A stretch of DNA of 64,000 nt from Toxonevra muliebris (GCA_963691655.1 OY829330.1:4182793-4246792); one strand, 5' to 3'. Positions 1-10,448 are shown, numbered from the stretch's first letter. Program-made: numbers and translations. The notes: generated from the sequence alone by a model not told the origin.

Positions 1-146
1 ATTCCGAACGGTGGTGTGGCAATTTTTTTTATCGGCTTGGTGGTTTTGCCATTACCAACCAATGTGTGTACTTGTACACTATCTTATAATTCTCATACAC
101 TTCATATTGATAGTGAATATAAGAAAGTAATGAAAATTAACCACCA

Positions 147-221
147 GACGAAGACGGGAATCGAACCCGAACCTCCCAGATGAAAGTCTAGTGCACTACC
201 CACTAGACTATCGAGGTCGTC
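147..221 (-). tRNA. tRNA-Glu-like sequence (anticodon UUC), probably a pseudogene
   Basis: On the minus strand the 75 bases fold roughly like a tRNA. The A-box-like GATAGTCTAGTGGGTAGTGC and the B-box GGTTCGATTCC are both present, the latter inside a CGGG/CCCG T-stem. The anticodon loop reads CTTTCA with UUC in anticodon position, as in tRNA-Glu. Against a working gene, only five of seven acceptor pairs form (GACGA with TCGTC) and the anticodon loop looks one base short. It may be a decayed tRNA or the head of a tRNA-derived SINE. No T-run terminator follows closely. Confidence 0.5.
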
Positions 222-317
222 CAAGAATATCTAAGTAATGATGATGTTTTTATTTACTCTCAGTGATTTATATGAGTTTCTGGCTAGTCATCCCTGCATT
301 AAAGTATAGTTAAGTTA

Positions 318-734
318 ATGGAGAACTATTCTTGGTATACTATGCCTGCAGCAGGGTTGGATATTATTAAATATTTTAGCATTCCAATTGGAATGCTTTC
401 AGAAGATGTACTCGGAGCAAGATATAAGGAAATTAAAAAGTTTCGCTTAAATAATACACGGAAAACTTCTCAAAAATCCTCAAGTAGAGATCTATTAGTA
501 ACTATGTTACTTTCTTTGGAGCCCATTATTTCCGCTCATAGCAAAATTTATTCTACGAAACAAACAATTACCGAAGACATTTCACAGTATATTTTAATTG
601 AAGGAACACAAGATGAAAGTGTAGAAATTTTTTCGGGAATAGATTTTGAAAATTTAATTTTAAATGATTTATCATCCAGTTATGATTCAGAAAGCAAAAA
701 CCAGTTACTTATATTTTATATCTTCATTATTTAA
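318..734 (+). pseudogene. C-terminal fragment of a transposon-encoded protein
   Basis: An open frame of 138 codons with the pattern SWYTMPAAGLDIIKYF, then IPIGMLSEDVLGARYKEIKK and FRLNNTRKTSQKSS. I recognise this as the C-terminal region of a large, unnamed protein family encoded by insect DNA transposons, in which a hydrophobic 'PIGQLSEE' segment is followed by a 'FR..(F/H).RK.SR' motif. The upstream body of the protein is missing, so this is a fragment. The family call rests on memory of the motif order and is moderate. The matching N-terminal part of such a protein appears at 7614-7968, but the two need not come from one copy. Confidence 0.45.
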
Positions 735-1595
735 ATGTGTATTAATAAACTTTGTTATATATAAACTAAAATAAACTTTGTATAATATAAAATAAATACT
801 TACAGATGTGTTTATCTATTTATTTTTTGTGATATAAGAAAAAAACTGTTACCATAAAGTTGTAGTGGAGCTGTTTAATGGACAGTGGCGGACAATGTAT
901 TTTCCAAAAAAAAAAAAAAAAAAAACAAAAAATATTTTTGTTAAAATACGTTTTTTCCTCTGTAGCAATATCGCAAAAATGGATTGTTTTATGGCTTTGT
1001 CATGTTCTGAAACCCTAGTTTATATTCAAAAATAAACATTTTTTCTCAGATATTCATCCAATTTCTACTCCAAATACCAGTTTTAGCGATTTTGTGAAAA
1101 AATTTACTAGTTTGGCAAAAAAAAAACATTGGTGGAGATATGGCTTTGCAGTGTTAGGCAAATATGCCCTTTCCTGTAATAGATTCGCAGACGTAAATAT
1201 CGAGAAATGCACGGTTATATCTCCAAACGGCAGAAAACGCCAATTCATGAGCATCAAAATCCGACCAGCTTCAACGGTCTGTACCAACCAAGACTTTTGG
1301 CAAAATCCTATATAGGGTGTTTATTGTTAGGTCAAGTACTTTTCAGCCATTGTTGCGAGATCCAGAAGTTTCCCGCTAAAACTGAAGGTTTTTTGAAGCC
1401 ACTGAGGATTTTTTGAGGTTTTTTGTTTTCCCAATAAAATCTAAAGGTTTCTAGAGGGTTTTTAACTAAATTCAATGTACCGAAAATGTATATTTTTAAT
1501 ATATTTATATTATTACTTTCTAAGTTTTAATACATAAGTCTAAAAAACATTATACGTGTATTTTCTATATCACAGATATTTGTTTGTTTGGTTTG
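735..1595. other. AT-rich intergenic stretch, nothing recognised
   Basis: This stretch contains an A-tract of about 20 bases near 908-928. It also holds a T-rich internal repeat of the form 'gaggttttttg' near 1380-1430. Short open frames on both strands (1054-1315) show no motif I recognise. Confidence 0.3.
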
Positions 1596-1599
1596 TTCA

Positions 1600-2573
1600 T
1601 ATGATGAGGGAGTTCCAAATTCGGCAATTGCCTCCACTCATAAATTTTCTGGCATTCTTTAGCAGTTTCAAGACGAGCGAAGGTGTGTCAGATAATTTTT
1701 ATAATAAAGTATCATCAAAATTGATTCGTAGTTTAATCTCACTACACCCAATGTTTAAGAATTGTTGACAACCGTTGAAAAAATTTTTCAAATTTTTATT
1801 ACATCTACGCCAGCATAGATTTGTGTGGTAGGTAGAAATTTTTCCTTGCAACAAGAATTAATTTCTGCTAATGGGGTATTATTAACATAATTCGCGTTTA
1901 AATAACTGCCTAGCAATTCCAAATAAGTTTTTTTAACATTAATCATTGGTTTCTCTAACAGAAAAATTTTATACAGTCTTGTAAATTTACTTAAAACCCA
2001 TTTTAAGAATAAGTAGTATAATTTAAAAATGGAGTTTTTAAGATAACTTGAAACCAGTTTCAGTCGCGTGAAGCCTAGTTTCGAATGCGTGTAACGTTAA
2101 ATAGTTTTTGGGTTGTTCCCACTTTTCCAATATTCTCATAACCACTGCCGTTAGAGCCAAAGAGTTTGAGAGGTATGTAACATCTTATAAATTCCGACGT
2201 TGAAGAACTCTTGAAACTCCTTTAAAAACAAAAAACGTCACGTGCTAAGTCTTCACATTGTCGTGGCAACTTCTTACAGGACGCACTAGCACACAAATGC
2301 AATGAATGATAAATACCCTTAAAGATGCATATATTAGGACATACAGACTTGAATCTTGGTATTACAGCCATCCGAAGCAAATCCGATGACGTTAGAGAAA
2401 GGAATTCCAAATTTTTCAAATAACACCTTAACATAATGAAATAGATGCTCCGCCGTTGCTGACTTTTTTTGAGATTCATTGTCGAATATTTGGCATAGTT
2501 TCCAAAAGTGGCGTACGATTTTTTTCTCAATAAGATCAGAAAATATACACAAACATATTTATATACAATATAA
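1600..2573 (-). pseudogene. hAT-like transposase remnant, central and C-terminal part
   Basis: Read on the minus strand through several frames, this shows a recognisable transposase order: SATAEHLFHYV, FEKFGIPFSNVIGFASDGCN, then HSLHLCASASCKKLPRQCED and LARDVF, then LTAVVMRILEKWEQP, then a decayed stretch with LGSYLNANYV and TPLAEIN followed by EKFLPTTQIYAG. This is the hAT-type transposase core downstream of the first catalytic Asp. The 'ASDGCN' motif is the familiar second catalytic segment. Frameshifts and stops show that it is dead. Its N-terminal half continues at 8600-8890 in the same orientation, so the gene was split by the insertion at 2574-8589. Confidence 0.65.
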
Positions 2574-3127
2574 CCCAACAAGCACAAATAAAACATTCTC
2601 TAACCTTTGAGAAATTTATAATTCTCAAGTTGATATCCAACATGATTCTCCAATCGATATCAAATATTTTTTTCAACGTTGGCTTTCAAGTTGAGAATGA
2701 GTAGAGATATATTTGAGAAAATATTTACATATTTTATTATGGCAACACTGCTATTGGATTTGCAAGAAATATGTATCTGGCAGTGATTGTGAATAACATG
2801 TTTTTCGACAAAAGTGAAGTGAAAAAAAAAAAAAAGACGGGTGTTAAGTTACCAACCCTGATTCAACAACCAGAACGGGCGGAAATGAAACAAAGGAATG
2901 AAACCAAGGAAATCTATTTTGACCCTAAAGTTGTTAAAAACTAAAAAGTTGATGAAATGTGAGGTTATGTTGAAGTAATGTATGTATGTTAGACCATTTC
3001 AATATTAGTTAATTTAATATTCACCAAATATTTTAACAAAACAAAACCAAAATAATTTGAAAGTATAAAAATCAGTAAATCTTTTTCTGTGGCTGTCATT
3101 TCATCCAATACTATGTATGCCGGCTGT

Positions 3128-4084
3128 GGCGTAGATTTTTCAGCTGGTGGTCAGGACGAGATTCCTTGAAAACTGGACTTGGTTTCGGCAAGTGGATATA
3201 TAGAAGATGTAGTCCCTATCATCCTCGTCATTTTCTCATTAACTATAGAAAAAGTTAAAGAAGAAATTTCGAAATATTTAACAAAATAAATTGGAACACG
3301 ACACATAACATTTTTATCCAAAATATTTTTATTAAATACGACATAACAAATAACTTTTAATTACATTCTGCTACTAAATTATAAATTTATAAACATTATT
3401 GAGTCTTTTTCTGCAGTTGTCATTTATTCCACTACTACGTGGCTATAGCCTAGATTTTCCAACTGGTGGTCAGCACGAGATTCCTTGGAAACTTGGGTTC
3501 GGCAAGTGGGTATATGGAAGTGTTAGTCCCAATCTTCTTCTTCATTTTCCCATTAGTTATAGAAAAAGTTAAAGAAGATATTTTGAAATATTTAACAAAA
3601 GAAATTGGAACCAGCTAAAGTTATTAGGGAATCTTGTTCTGACCAACAGTTGAAAATTTTGCATGTTTAATTACATTTTCCAAAATTGCCAGGATCAAAA
3701 AATTATGTGAAAGACATAAACTAAACCTCTATACACTCACTTATCGAACCCAGTTTCCAAGAAATCTCGTCATGACCACCAGTTGGAGAACCAATGCCAT
3801 AGCCAGTACAAGCTTAATCAGAAGAAACGACATCAATTCCATAGATAGTACAAGTTGTATTGGAATATATGGCAACTGCAGAAAAAGACACAGTAATGTT
3901 TATAAACTCATAATTTAGTGGCAGAATGTAATTAAAAGTTATTTGTTATGTCGTATTTATTAAAAATATTTTGGCTAAAAATGTTATGTGTCGTGTTCCA
4001 ATTTCTTTAGTTAAATAATTCAAAATTTCGTCTTTAACTTTTTCTATAGTTAATGGTAAAATGACGAGGAAGATAGGGACTACA
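3128..4084. repeat. Module repeats, left arm
   Basis: A roughly 100 bp module centred on 'CTGGTGGTCAG.ACGAGATTCCTTG' and 'TCGGCAAGTGG.TATAT.GAAG' occurs in forward orientation at about 3128-3240 and 3438-3530, and inverted at about 3730-3810. The segments 3290-3420 and 3880-4020 are themselves inverted copies of each other (TTAAATACGACATAACAAAT). This arm is therefore palindromic on a second, smaller scale. Confidence 0.65.
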
Positions 4085-4234
4085 TTGTACGAAATTGTAG
4101 GGGGTTTGACTGTGAAACACTGAAACTTAGTGCAGAAGTGTTTAAATAAAAATAACGTTAATTTTGATTGAAAGAGTATTTAACACGGAGTGTGGTGTTT
4201 ATTTAGGATTTGATTTTGCATGAGCAAGAGGTAC

Positions 4235-5221
4235 TCATAGACGGTATAAATGATTTATATCATAATTTTTAGCAATCATTTTGAACTGTCCTACGTATAC
4301 CAAGCACAGACGAAGAAAACTAACCAAATTAACTGGCTTTGTTTGTCTGTGGAGCTGCAATAGACCTTCTTCACTCAGGTTCATGGTTTTAATATCAATT
4401 TTGAGCTCTGTTTCATCGATTTTAGACTTAACCATCACTCCCTTCTTTAATTGAAGACAAATTTCACTTACAATTGGATCTGGAACATCCTCTGACTCTT
4501 TATGTGTAATGGATGATTTAACAACATTGATTGATGGTTCTGAAGTGGGAGCGAATAAAGGGAGGATATTAGCTGGGATATTGCTTACTGTATCTATCGT
4601 TCCCAACGATTGTTGATTTGTATTCTCCCTAAATGTAAGCTCGGGTAAATTAAGGCCTTTAGCTTTCGCCCAATTGTAATATAACTGGAAACAGTTTTGT
4701 ATTGTGTAGAATGTTTCTCGAGAGGTTGAATTTGGAATCAATAATGTAGGATTACCATTATTTTCCTCTCCCACTGTTATAGTATCAGAGAATCTGGACG
4801 TCAAAGTGGTCTCTGCATTGAATTCTGCTCCTATGATTTCTTCTTCTCGTTCTGCATCTGTGACAGACAATAGTGTGCTCTCTTGATTGGATTCTTGCTC
4901 TGATTCGGCGTCTGACGGAGATTCTGTCTGATCATCCACTAGTAGGGTGAGTGTGCTCCAGACATGATTTTCTTTAGTATGAGATACACCAGGTAGGTCA
5001 GTAGTTTCTTCTAGATTAGCATCCTCTTTATCTCCTATTCCTAGTTGTTGAGTTTTATTAAGAAATTTTTCATCTAAATTATTTTCAACAGCTGCATTCT
5101 CAGGATTGATGTTGCAACGTTGTAGAGGTACAATCTCATGGGTTCGTGTTCTTTTCCTGACTTCTGTTGGAATTGGTGGGTCCTCTTTGGGTCGTTTTGG
5201 TCCTCTGGGAGTTTTGGGCAT
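4235..5221 (-). CDS. Gag-like ORF downstream of the primer-binding site
   Basis: An uninterrupted frame of 328 codons begins 114 bases after the primer-binding site, where gag is expected. The start region is basic (MPKTPRGPKRPKED, then VRKRTRTHE). The middle is acidic and Ser/Glu-rich (ESPSDAESEQESNQESTLLS). The end is hydrophobic and basic. I see no zinc knuckle and no protease motif. Its position, and the lack of stop codons compared with the other elements here, suggest a fairly recent gag or gag fragment. I cannot name the family from the sequence. It could instead be a lineage-specific accessory ORF. Confidence 0.5.
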   Translation of the reverse strand: MPKTPRGPKRPKEDPPIPTEVRKRTRTHEIVPLQRCNINPENAAVENNLDEKFLNKTQQLGIGDKEDANLEETTDLPGVSHTKENHVWSTLTLLVDDQTESPSDAESEQESNQESTLLSVTDAEREEEIIGAEFNAETTLTSRFSDTITVGEENNGNPTLLIPNSTSRETFYTIQNCFQLYYNWAKAKGLNLPELTFRENTNQQSLGTIDTVSNIPANILPLFAPTSEPSINVVKSSITHKESEDVPDPIVSEICLQLKKGVMVKSKIDETELKIDIKTMNLSEEGLLQLHRQTKPVNLVSFLRLCLVYVGQFKMIAKNYDINHLYRL

Positions 5222-5334
5222 CTTGTTTGATTATTGTTAATTCTAGGAACGGCTGACCGGTTGAACGGCTCAACGTAAACTTTAAGATTTTTGTTGTTTA
5301 AATTTTGCGCGGATTCGGAGATACGGATTCCCGG

Positions 5335-5352
5335 ATCCGGCTCGAAGGACCA
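5335..5352 (-). other. Primer-binding site complementary to tRNA-Tyr
   Basis: Directly after the LTR end (TTAAACA), the minus strand reads TGGTCCTTCGAGCCGGAT. Its complement, ATCCGGCTCGAAGGACCA, is what I recall as the 3' end of insect tRNA-Tyr including the CCA tail. The position fits a minus-strand primer-binding site exactly. Confidence 0.65.
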
Positions 5353-5768
5353 TGTTTAATTACTAACGTTTAAATAAAATAATTTATTTTTTTTCTTTAA
5401 ACATTATAATTAATTTTATTGAATTGAATTAATTTTATATTAATTTTATTGGGGCGCTTTGGATTCGCGTATGTTACTATAAGGGTGATAGTAAAGAGAC
5501 TTAGAGAGACTGAATAAGGGGGCGGCTTTTATAGCCGTTGCCACAATAAAATAGTAAGCTTAGAACTATACGGATAAAAGCTTATAATTAACATATTTAG
5601 TACAAGTACTAGATTTGAATAATTTTGTATGTAATAGAACAGTATAAATGTATGTAGAATTTGAAAGTAATTTAAAATATGCTTGACGCATGGACAAGGT
5701 TAACATAAGAAAACATAACAGCGATAGAAAAACATAAGAAACTGCATTAGTTGGAACTCGTTCCAACA
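5353..5768 (-). repeat. Single LTR of the retroelement, about 416 bp
   Basis: On the minus strand it runs from TGTTGGAACGAGTTCC to TTAAACA. It holds a TATA-like box (GGCTATAAAAGCCG) followed by TTATTCAGTCTCTCT and a polyadenylation signal (AATAAA) before the primer-binding site. This is the normal U3-R-U5 layout. The inner palindrome GTTGGAACGAGTTCCAAC sits at its 5' edge. Only one copy of the LTR is in the window. Confidence 0.6.
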
Positions 5769-5962
5769 TGGCGGCCCCCTTGCACTAGTGCAAGATTCAT
5801 GGAAGCCTCAAGCTGCTGGAGCGTTTGCCTGGCTGAGTGGAGTATACGGCGTGCACGGCGACGTTCTTGGCTGGAGGTTTTGGTGTTCGATCTTTGTGCG
5901 ACAGGTGTTTCGGTGGGACACTGGTGGTGTGATCTGTCGTTTCTAGCTTGAGCAGTATGCAT
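5747..5962 (-). CDS. 3'-terminal ORF running into the LTR
   Basis: A small, basic frame (71 codons) with SQERRRARRILHSARQTLQQ ends just inside the LTR. It is preceded on the minus strand by a strong acceptor-like tract (TTTTTTCCTTCCACAG at about 5982-5997), so it could be the last exon of a spliced product. The Arg-rich segment looks nucleic-acid binding. I do not recognise the protein. It may equally be the C-terminal end of a longer polyprotein that is otherwise deleted. Confidence 0.35.
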   Translation of the reverse strand: MHTAQARNDRSHHQCPTETPVAQRSNTKTSSQERRRARRILHSARQTLQQLEASMNLALVQGGRHVGTSSN

Positions 5963-6309
5963 TGGTGAGCAGGTTTTCAGTTATCTGTGGAAGGAAAAAA
6001 TGAGATTTTAGTAACTGGTAATCGAAAGCATGGGAAGCTGTTGTATAAAACTTTTGCGTGGGAAGCAAAAGTTTGTTTATAAACCTGTGGCTGACTGCCA
6101 CTTTTTTCAAACGAGTTGTGAAAATTTAATAAGAAGAGTGGTTTATGTAGAGTAAGATTGTTTTTACGCTGATGGTAGGATCCAACCTTAGTGGGGGCAG
6201 GGTAATTATTCCGGTCTGATTGCGAAAGTTGGCTGTATGAAAAATGTCGGCGCCACAATTGTCACTTAACCTTTTGCAGCCAAGAGATGAGAGGAGTCGG
6301 AGATGTCCT

Positions 6310-7280
6310 TCCTTCTATATACCCAATTGCCGAACCCAAGTCTAGTTTCCCAAGAATCCCGTCCTGACCACCAGTTGGAAAATCAATTCACATGTTGTAT
6401 TGAAATAAGTGATAACTACAGAAAAAGACTCAATACAGTTTTTATTTATTGGGATTTATTCGTTTAGAGGCAAAATTTACTTAAAACCTCTATACTCACC
6501 CATAAAACCCAACTTTAGCTTCGAAAGAATCTCGACCTGAAAATCAGTTGTAAATTTCACTTAATTTAATTTATTCTGTCAAATATCTCAATATTTCGTC
6601 TTTAACTTTTTCTATGTTTGATGGCAAAGTGAAGAGAAAGATTGGGACTAAAACTTATATGTACTCACTTGCTGAAATCAAGTCTAACTTCCAAGGAATC
6701 TCGTCCTGACTACCAGTTGGAAAATCTAGGCTATAACCAGCACACGTAGTATTGGAATAAATGATAACTGCAGAAAAAGACTCAATAATGATTATAGATT
6801 CATAATTTAATGGCAGAGTTTAAATAAAAGTAATTTGTTATGTCGTATTTATTAAAAATACTTTGGATGAAATTGTTTGTTTGTGCATGTGAGATATTCC
6901 ATAATTGCGCCCGTATGAAATTCTAAGAAAAGGCAAAATGTAAACAAACTTGAAATGTTTATTTAAATCAATAATTGCCTATAAAATTTAAGCAAACATA
7001 CTTAGTTTTCTAAATAATATGATTAACAATAAATTAATTAAGTTATTCTAACAGATGTCAGATGTTTTTTGCTATTTGTTAGAAGTTATAGCAAAGATTT
7101 TGTGCATTTGTTTTTTTAACTAATTGGTCGAAATTTCGTCTTTAACTTTTTCTATGGTTGATGACAAAATGAAGAAGAAGATTGGGACTAACACTTCCAT
7201 ATACCCACTTGCCGAACCCAAGTCCACTTTTCAAGGAATCTCGTCTTGACCACTAGCTGGAAAATCTAAGCCGCAGGCAG
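6310..7280. repeat. Module repeats, right arm
   Basis: Inverted-orientation copies of the module seen in the left arm occur at about 6310-6385, 6485-6550, 6655-6740 and 7190-7270. Each contains 'ACTTGCCGAACCCAAGT' or a variant and 'AAGGAATCTCGTCCTGAC'. Spacer DNA of different length lies between them, notably 6870-7130. Confidence 0.6.
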
Positions 7281-7613
7281 CATACATAGTATTGGATGAA
7301 ATGACAGTCACAGAAAAAGATTTACTGATTTTTATACTTTCAAAATATTTTGAGTTTGTTTTATTAAAATATTTCATTAATATTAAATTAGTTAATAATA
7401 AAATGGTCTAACATTCATACATTATTTTAACAAAACTTCACATTTCATCAACTTTTTAGTTTTTAACAACTTTTCGGTCACAATAGATTTCCTTGGTTTC
7501 ATTCCTTTGTTTCAATTCCGCCCGTTCTGGTTGTTAACTTCACGCATATGAAGAAAGTGAAGTGAAAATAATTTTTGAGGAAAACTTTAATTTTAAAAGT
7601 AAGAATAACGCAT

Positions 7614-7968
7614 GCTAGAGCCTTCCACATCAACTGTCAACCAACATTGTTTACTCCCAAGTGATATTGACATGAGTGAGGAGGAAAATGACGATAGTGA
7701 AGATAATTCAGAAGAGGAATTTATAGCGGAAAATTGTTCGTCTAATAATTAAAAAAAAGAGTTATCAGCCTGGGCGGTCGAATATAAACAATATAAAATA
7801 CTAAGCCACCATATAAATGGAATTCCAAAGGAAGCAAGAACGCTAAAATCTACTCCCAAGATACCACCAGTGGAGAAAAAAATAGGATCAGAGGAATATA
7901 TCCACTACGGGGTTGAAGACTCACTATTTTGGCAAAAATTTGCAAACTCGGCCCACATTAATAATTAG
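7614..7968 (+). pseudogene. N-terminal fragment of a transposon-encoded protein
   Basis: Beginning near MLEPSTSTVNQHCLLPSDID, the frame shows an acidic stretch (MSEEENDDSEDNSEEEFIAE), one stop, then KKELSAWAVEYKQYKILSHH, NGIPKEARTLKSTPKIP and EEYIHYGVEDSLFWQ. The pattern 'L..WA.E......L...(L)PK..RTL..TP.......G.Y.H.G' is one I recognise from the N-termini of large proteins encoded by insect DNA transposons. The remainder of the protein is absent. It lies inside the CCCAACAA element and may be what is left of that element's own gene. Confidence 0.45.
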
Positions 7969-8599
7969 TTGTAATGTATAGTTAATTTTTATATATTTTT
8001 TAATTCATTTCTTTCAGAGGCATAGAATCAAAAATTTCCGGGTGCATCTAATGAAATTTAATAACAATTAAAAAAAAATCGTACCAATGAATTTAAATGA
8101 ATTTAATTTTTCTTAATTTAAGTTTATACCAAGCGAAACATTGTCAAATTCACTTTAAAAAATAGACTGATAAGTTTTAATTTTACTATGTATATGTAAT
8201 TGAAGTGTTAAAACAAAATACCACTTGTGATATGAAATTGTTAAAATTTTAAGTTGCTTTTGAAGTTGACAAGCGAAGAAATAAAAAAATCATTTAAAAT
8301 GTCCTTTTATTTTTGGTGTTTTAATTAAATATAAATAATTATTTCTTATGGCAACACTGTAAATTTCCTTTGAGACCAATTGGAGAACTACGTTAGAACT
8401 CCAGTTTGGAACTACAATTTTCTCAAGTTGATAACTATAATTATTACCATATAAAAAAAATGCCCTTTTCGTTGAAAATGATATAGTACTCCAATGAAGG
8501 TGCTGTTGGGAATTAACGTTGGAGATTAGAGAAAGGTATTTGATATCAACTTCATCACAAGTTGAGCTCAATCCAAAATGTTTGTTGGGAAGTGTTACC

Positions 8600-8890
8600 T
8601 AACTACAACACATAAACTTTTGATAGCAGTTATGTCAGTGGATTCTTCAATTAAAATGCAGACTTTACTGTTTTTTAATCTGAAAACCAAATTCTCTTTT
8701 TCTGACGCACCAATAACATTGTTCACTACAGCAGAAGGCTTTGTACTCTTCATTTGCATTTCTTGAGCTATTTTGGAGTCCAGAAAGCAATAAAGAAATC
8801 AGGTGATCAGTAACCCTCAATGCTAGGTTATGTTCCGCGATGAAAGCTGTAAGTAGGACCCACACACATTGCGACTTGTCGCACAACCAC
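8600..8890 (-). pseudogene. hAT-like transposase remnant, N-terminal part
   Basis: Minus-strand reading gives LLTAFIAEHNLALRVTDHLI near 8800-8890. A second frame then gives AVVNNVIGASEKENLVFRLK and VCILIEESTDITAIKSLCVV up to the junction at 8590. 'ESTD' is the first catalytic segment of a common hAT-like family, and the next part of the same protein resumes at 2573. At least one frameshift separates the two pieces. The N-terminal zinc finger is not seen. Confidence 0.6.
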
Positions 8891-8949
8891 GTTGTACAAC
8901 GATTTGGTCTTTCTCCACACACGTTGCGATTTTTCATGCGATTAGTCAG

Positions 8950-10440
8950 CCAACTTCAGTTTGCTCTTGCTGTTCACAAAATAAACAACAAAATAGACGA
9001 TGAAGTCACGCCGCTTTTCGTTATCTTGCATTTTTGTAATTTGTAGAAAAAAAACACAAAAGTTAGTGTTACCACGTCTCTGCTAAAATGCTATGCAAAG
9101 TCGGCAGACAAGGCCACAAACTATGCGACCCGATCAGCGGACTTAAGAAAATATCAAAATATTTTGAGTTTCACACAACTTGTCTTGAAATAATTTGTTT
9201 AGCTTTTTATTATATGTTTAATATGCATCGAACGAATCACCACATAAATGTGGTTTCACCTAAACAGCGACTGCTTGAATTTCTTAAAACTTATATAATT
9301 AAAAAACAATATTATAAAATTTTTATTAAAATAGTAAAATGTTCTATAAGTTTTTTTCTGTGTACTTTAATTTTCTCCCTTTGAGAACATAATTTCATTA
9401 TTTCATTTGGTAGGCCTGGGAACCCTGCTCGAAAGTGAAATTCAGAAAATGGCTGATAGTTCCAATTTTGCCATGTATCCCATGACACATTTAGTTTTTT
9501 TTTTAAATTGCACACGTGCCCGACTTTGACAATTTCAGAATTTAAACTTCTTGGCTCTAAGGAAGTTTGGTTAAAATTGTTCAAAGTGTATTCCATAAAG
9601 CAGAAAATGTAAGTATTTTTTCTTCAAAAGTATAAGTGTAATTCAAGAGCAGCCTTCGGTGAAACCCTCATCGGAATATTTTTCATGCACGCTTTCAATG
9701 CCTATCTGTAGCAACTACTGAAAATAATCGATTCTGTTTTTAAATAATGTGTTTTTTTTGGTTTCATCTTCGACATTTTATCTTAAGAGGATTGATTTCC
9801 CAAAAATCTTGTTGTTTTTTCATCAGTATAACAAATACGTACGTACGTATGCGTCTATTTATCTGTTCCCAGTTGAACTTAGGATGATCGTAGGAGTTAT
9901 CATAGAGCGCTCCAAAGCGAGCAATGGATTACTCCCTATTGCTTCAGAGCTCTTGCGTTTTGTACTCCTTTTTAACATTGCATGTCCTAATGCATGGAGT
10001 ACTTGTTTTAACCTTCCAAAGGAGCAATAAAGGTCACTTGCATCTCATTTGCAAAAGTAAAAAAAAAATTGTTTTCTAATTACAATAATGTAAAATTCAT
10101 TTTTTTTCATTCCGAAAATCGGCGTCGTCAATGTTAAAAAACGCGACTACCTACTGAGTTACATAGGCAACTTTATTTTCGTTGAATTTTATTTCTTTTG
10201 CTCTTGCAATGCTCCCAGCATTAATTACCGTTGTTTAACTCTTTGAGGCACACATTTTTAAAGAAAATAAAAACCCCAATTGCACATTATTTTTTTTCGT
10301 TTATAGGATTGCCAACTGAATGAGAAACCGTAAATAATATATTAAGCTGTATGACTATAAGTAATTTCAACTTTTCGAGGTAGTTTAAAATATATGCATA
10401 AAAAACTAAGCAAAAGCTGTGACATTTTTTATCCTATCTA
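8950..10440. other. AT-rich stretch without recognised genes
   Basis: Several open frames of 60-100 codons occur on both strands (for example 9088-9384 and 9312-9596), but none carries a motif I recognise. A short imperfect hairpin lies at about 9913-9943 (AGCGAGCAAT pairing with ATTGCT). Confidence 0.3.
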
Positions 10441-10448
10441 ACCCTTAA

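Larger units (their letters stand above)
4085..6310 (-). mobile_element. LTR-retroelement segment in permuted order (internal-LTR-internal)
   Basis: The module repeats stop at about 4084 and resume at about 6310, so these 2.2 kb are an insert. On the minus strand it shows, in order, internal sequence ending in an open frame and a purine run (AAGGGGG), then one LTR (5353-5768), then a primer-binding site, then a gag-like ORF. A normal copy has two LTRs outside the internal region, so here the internal 3' end comes before the LTR and the internal 5' end after it. Neither RT nor integrase is present. Recombination or a circular intermediate could give this order, but this is inference. Confidence 0.5.
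2826..7553. mobile_element. Foldback-like element with long, internally repetitive inverted arms
   Basis: The arms start with AACAACCAGAACGGGCGGAA at 2865 and its inverted copy ending at 7535. They match with few mismatches for about 430 bp, including the region around TTTCATCCAATACTATGTATG. The arms then break into repeated modules. The element is flanked by the direct repeat AAAGTGAAGTGAAAA at 2811-2825 and 7554-7568, which behaves like a target duplication, although 15 bp is long for known families. Arms made of repeated modules are the hallmark of Foldback/Galileo-type elements. No transposase of its own is visible, and the interior is filled by an LTR-retroelement segment. Confidence 0.6.
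2574..8589. mobile_element. Composite DNA element with CCCAACAA ends, inserted in a hAT-like gene
   Basis: The left end reads CCCAACAAGCAC and the right end reads TTGTTGGG, inverted copies of one another. The hAT-like transposase reading on the minus strand stops at 8590 with LCVVVR and resumes at about 2570, which fixes both junctions independently of the terminal repeats. Just inside the left end is a stretch with CTCAAGTTGATATC, and a related one lies inverted inside the right end (8400-8560). A target duplication is not clear. The element carries an ORF remnant (7614-7968) and is enlarged by the nested element at 2826-7553. Confidence 0.6.

Noticed and set aside
1054..1315. Overlapping open frames on both strands
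   Set aside because: Neither contains a motif I recognise, and the AT-rich context makes frames of this length expected by chance.
2222..2596. 124-codon minus-strand frame taken as one protein
   Set aside because: Only parts of it follow the hAT-like pattern; the N-terminal residues come from translating across the insertion junction at 2574.
5566..5769. Frame inside the LTR with hydrophobic N-terminus
   Set aside because: It coincides with the LTR U3 region and its palindromic start, so a separate secreted or membrane protein is not supported.
6248..6262. TGGCGCC word on the minus strand as a tRNA-Lys-type primer site
   Set aside because: Only seven bases match and the following bases do not; the tRNA-Tyr-type site at 5335-5352 is far better and directly abuts an LTR end.
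8290..8571. 93-codon minus-strand frame near the right end of the CCCAACAA element
   Set aside because: It overlaps non-coding terminal sequence that is repeated at the other end; no protein motif.
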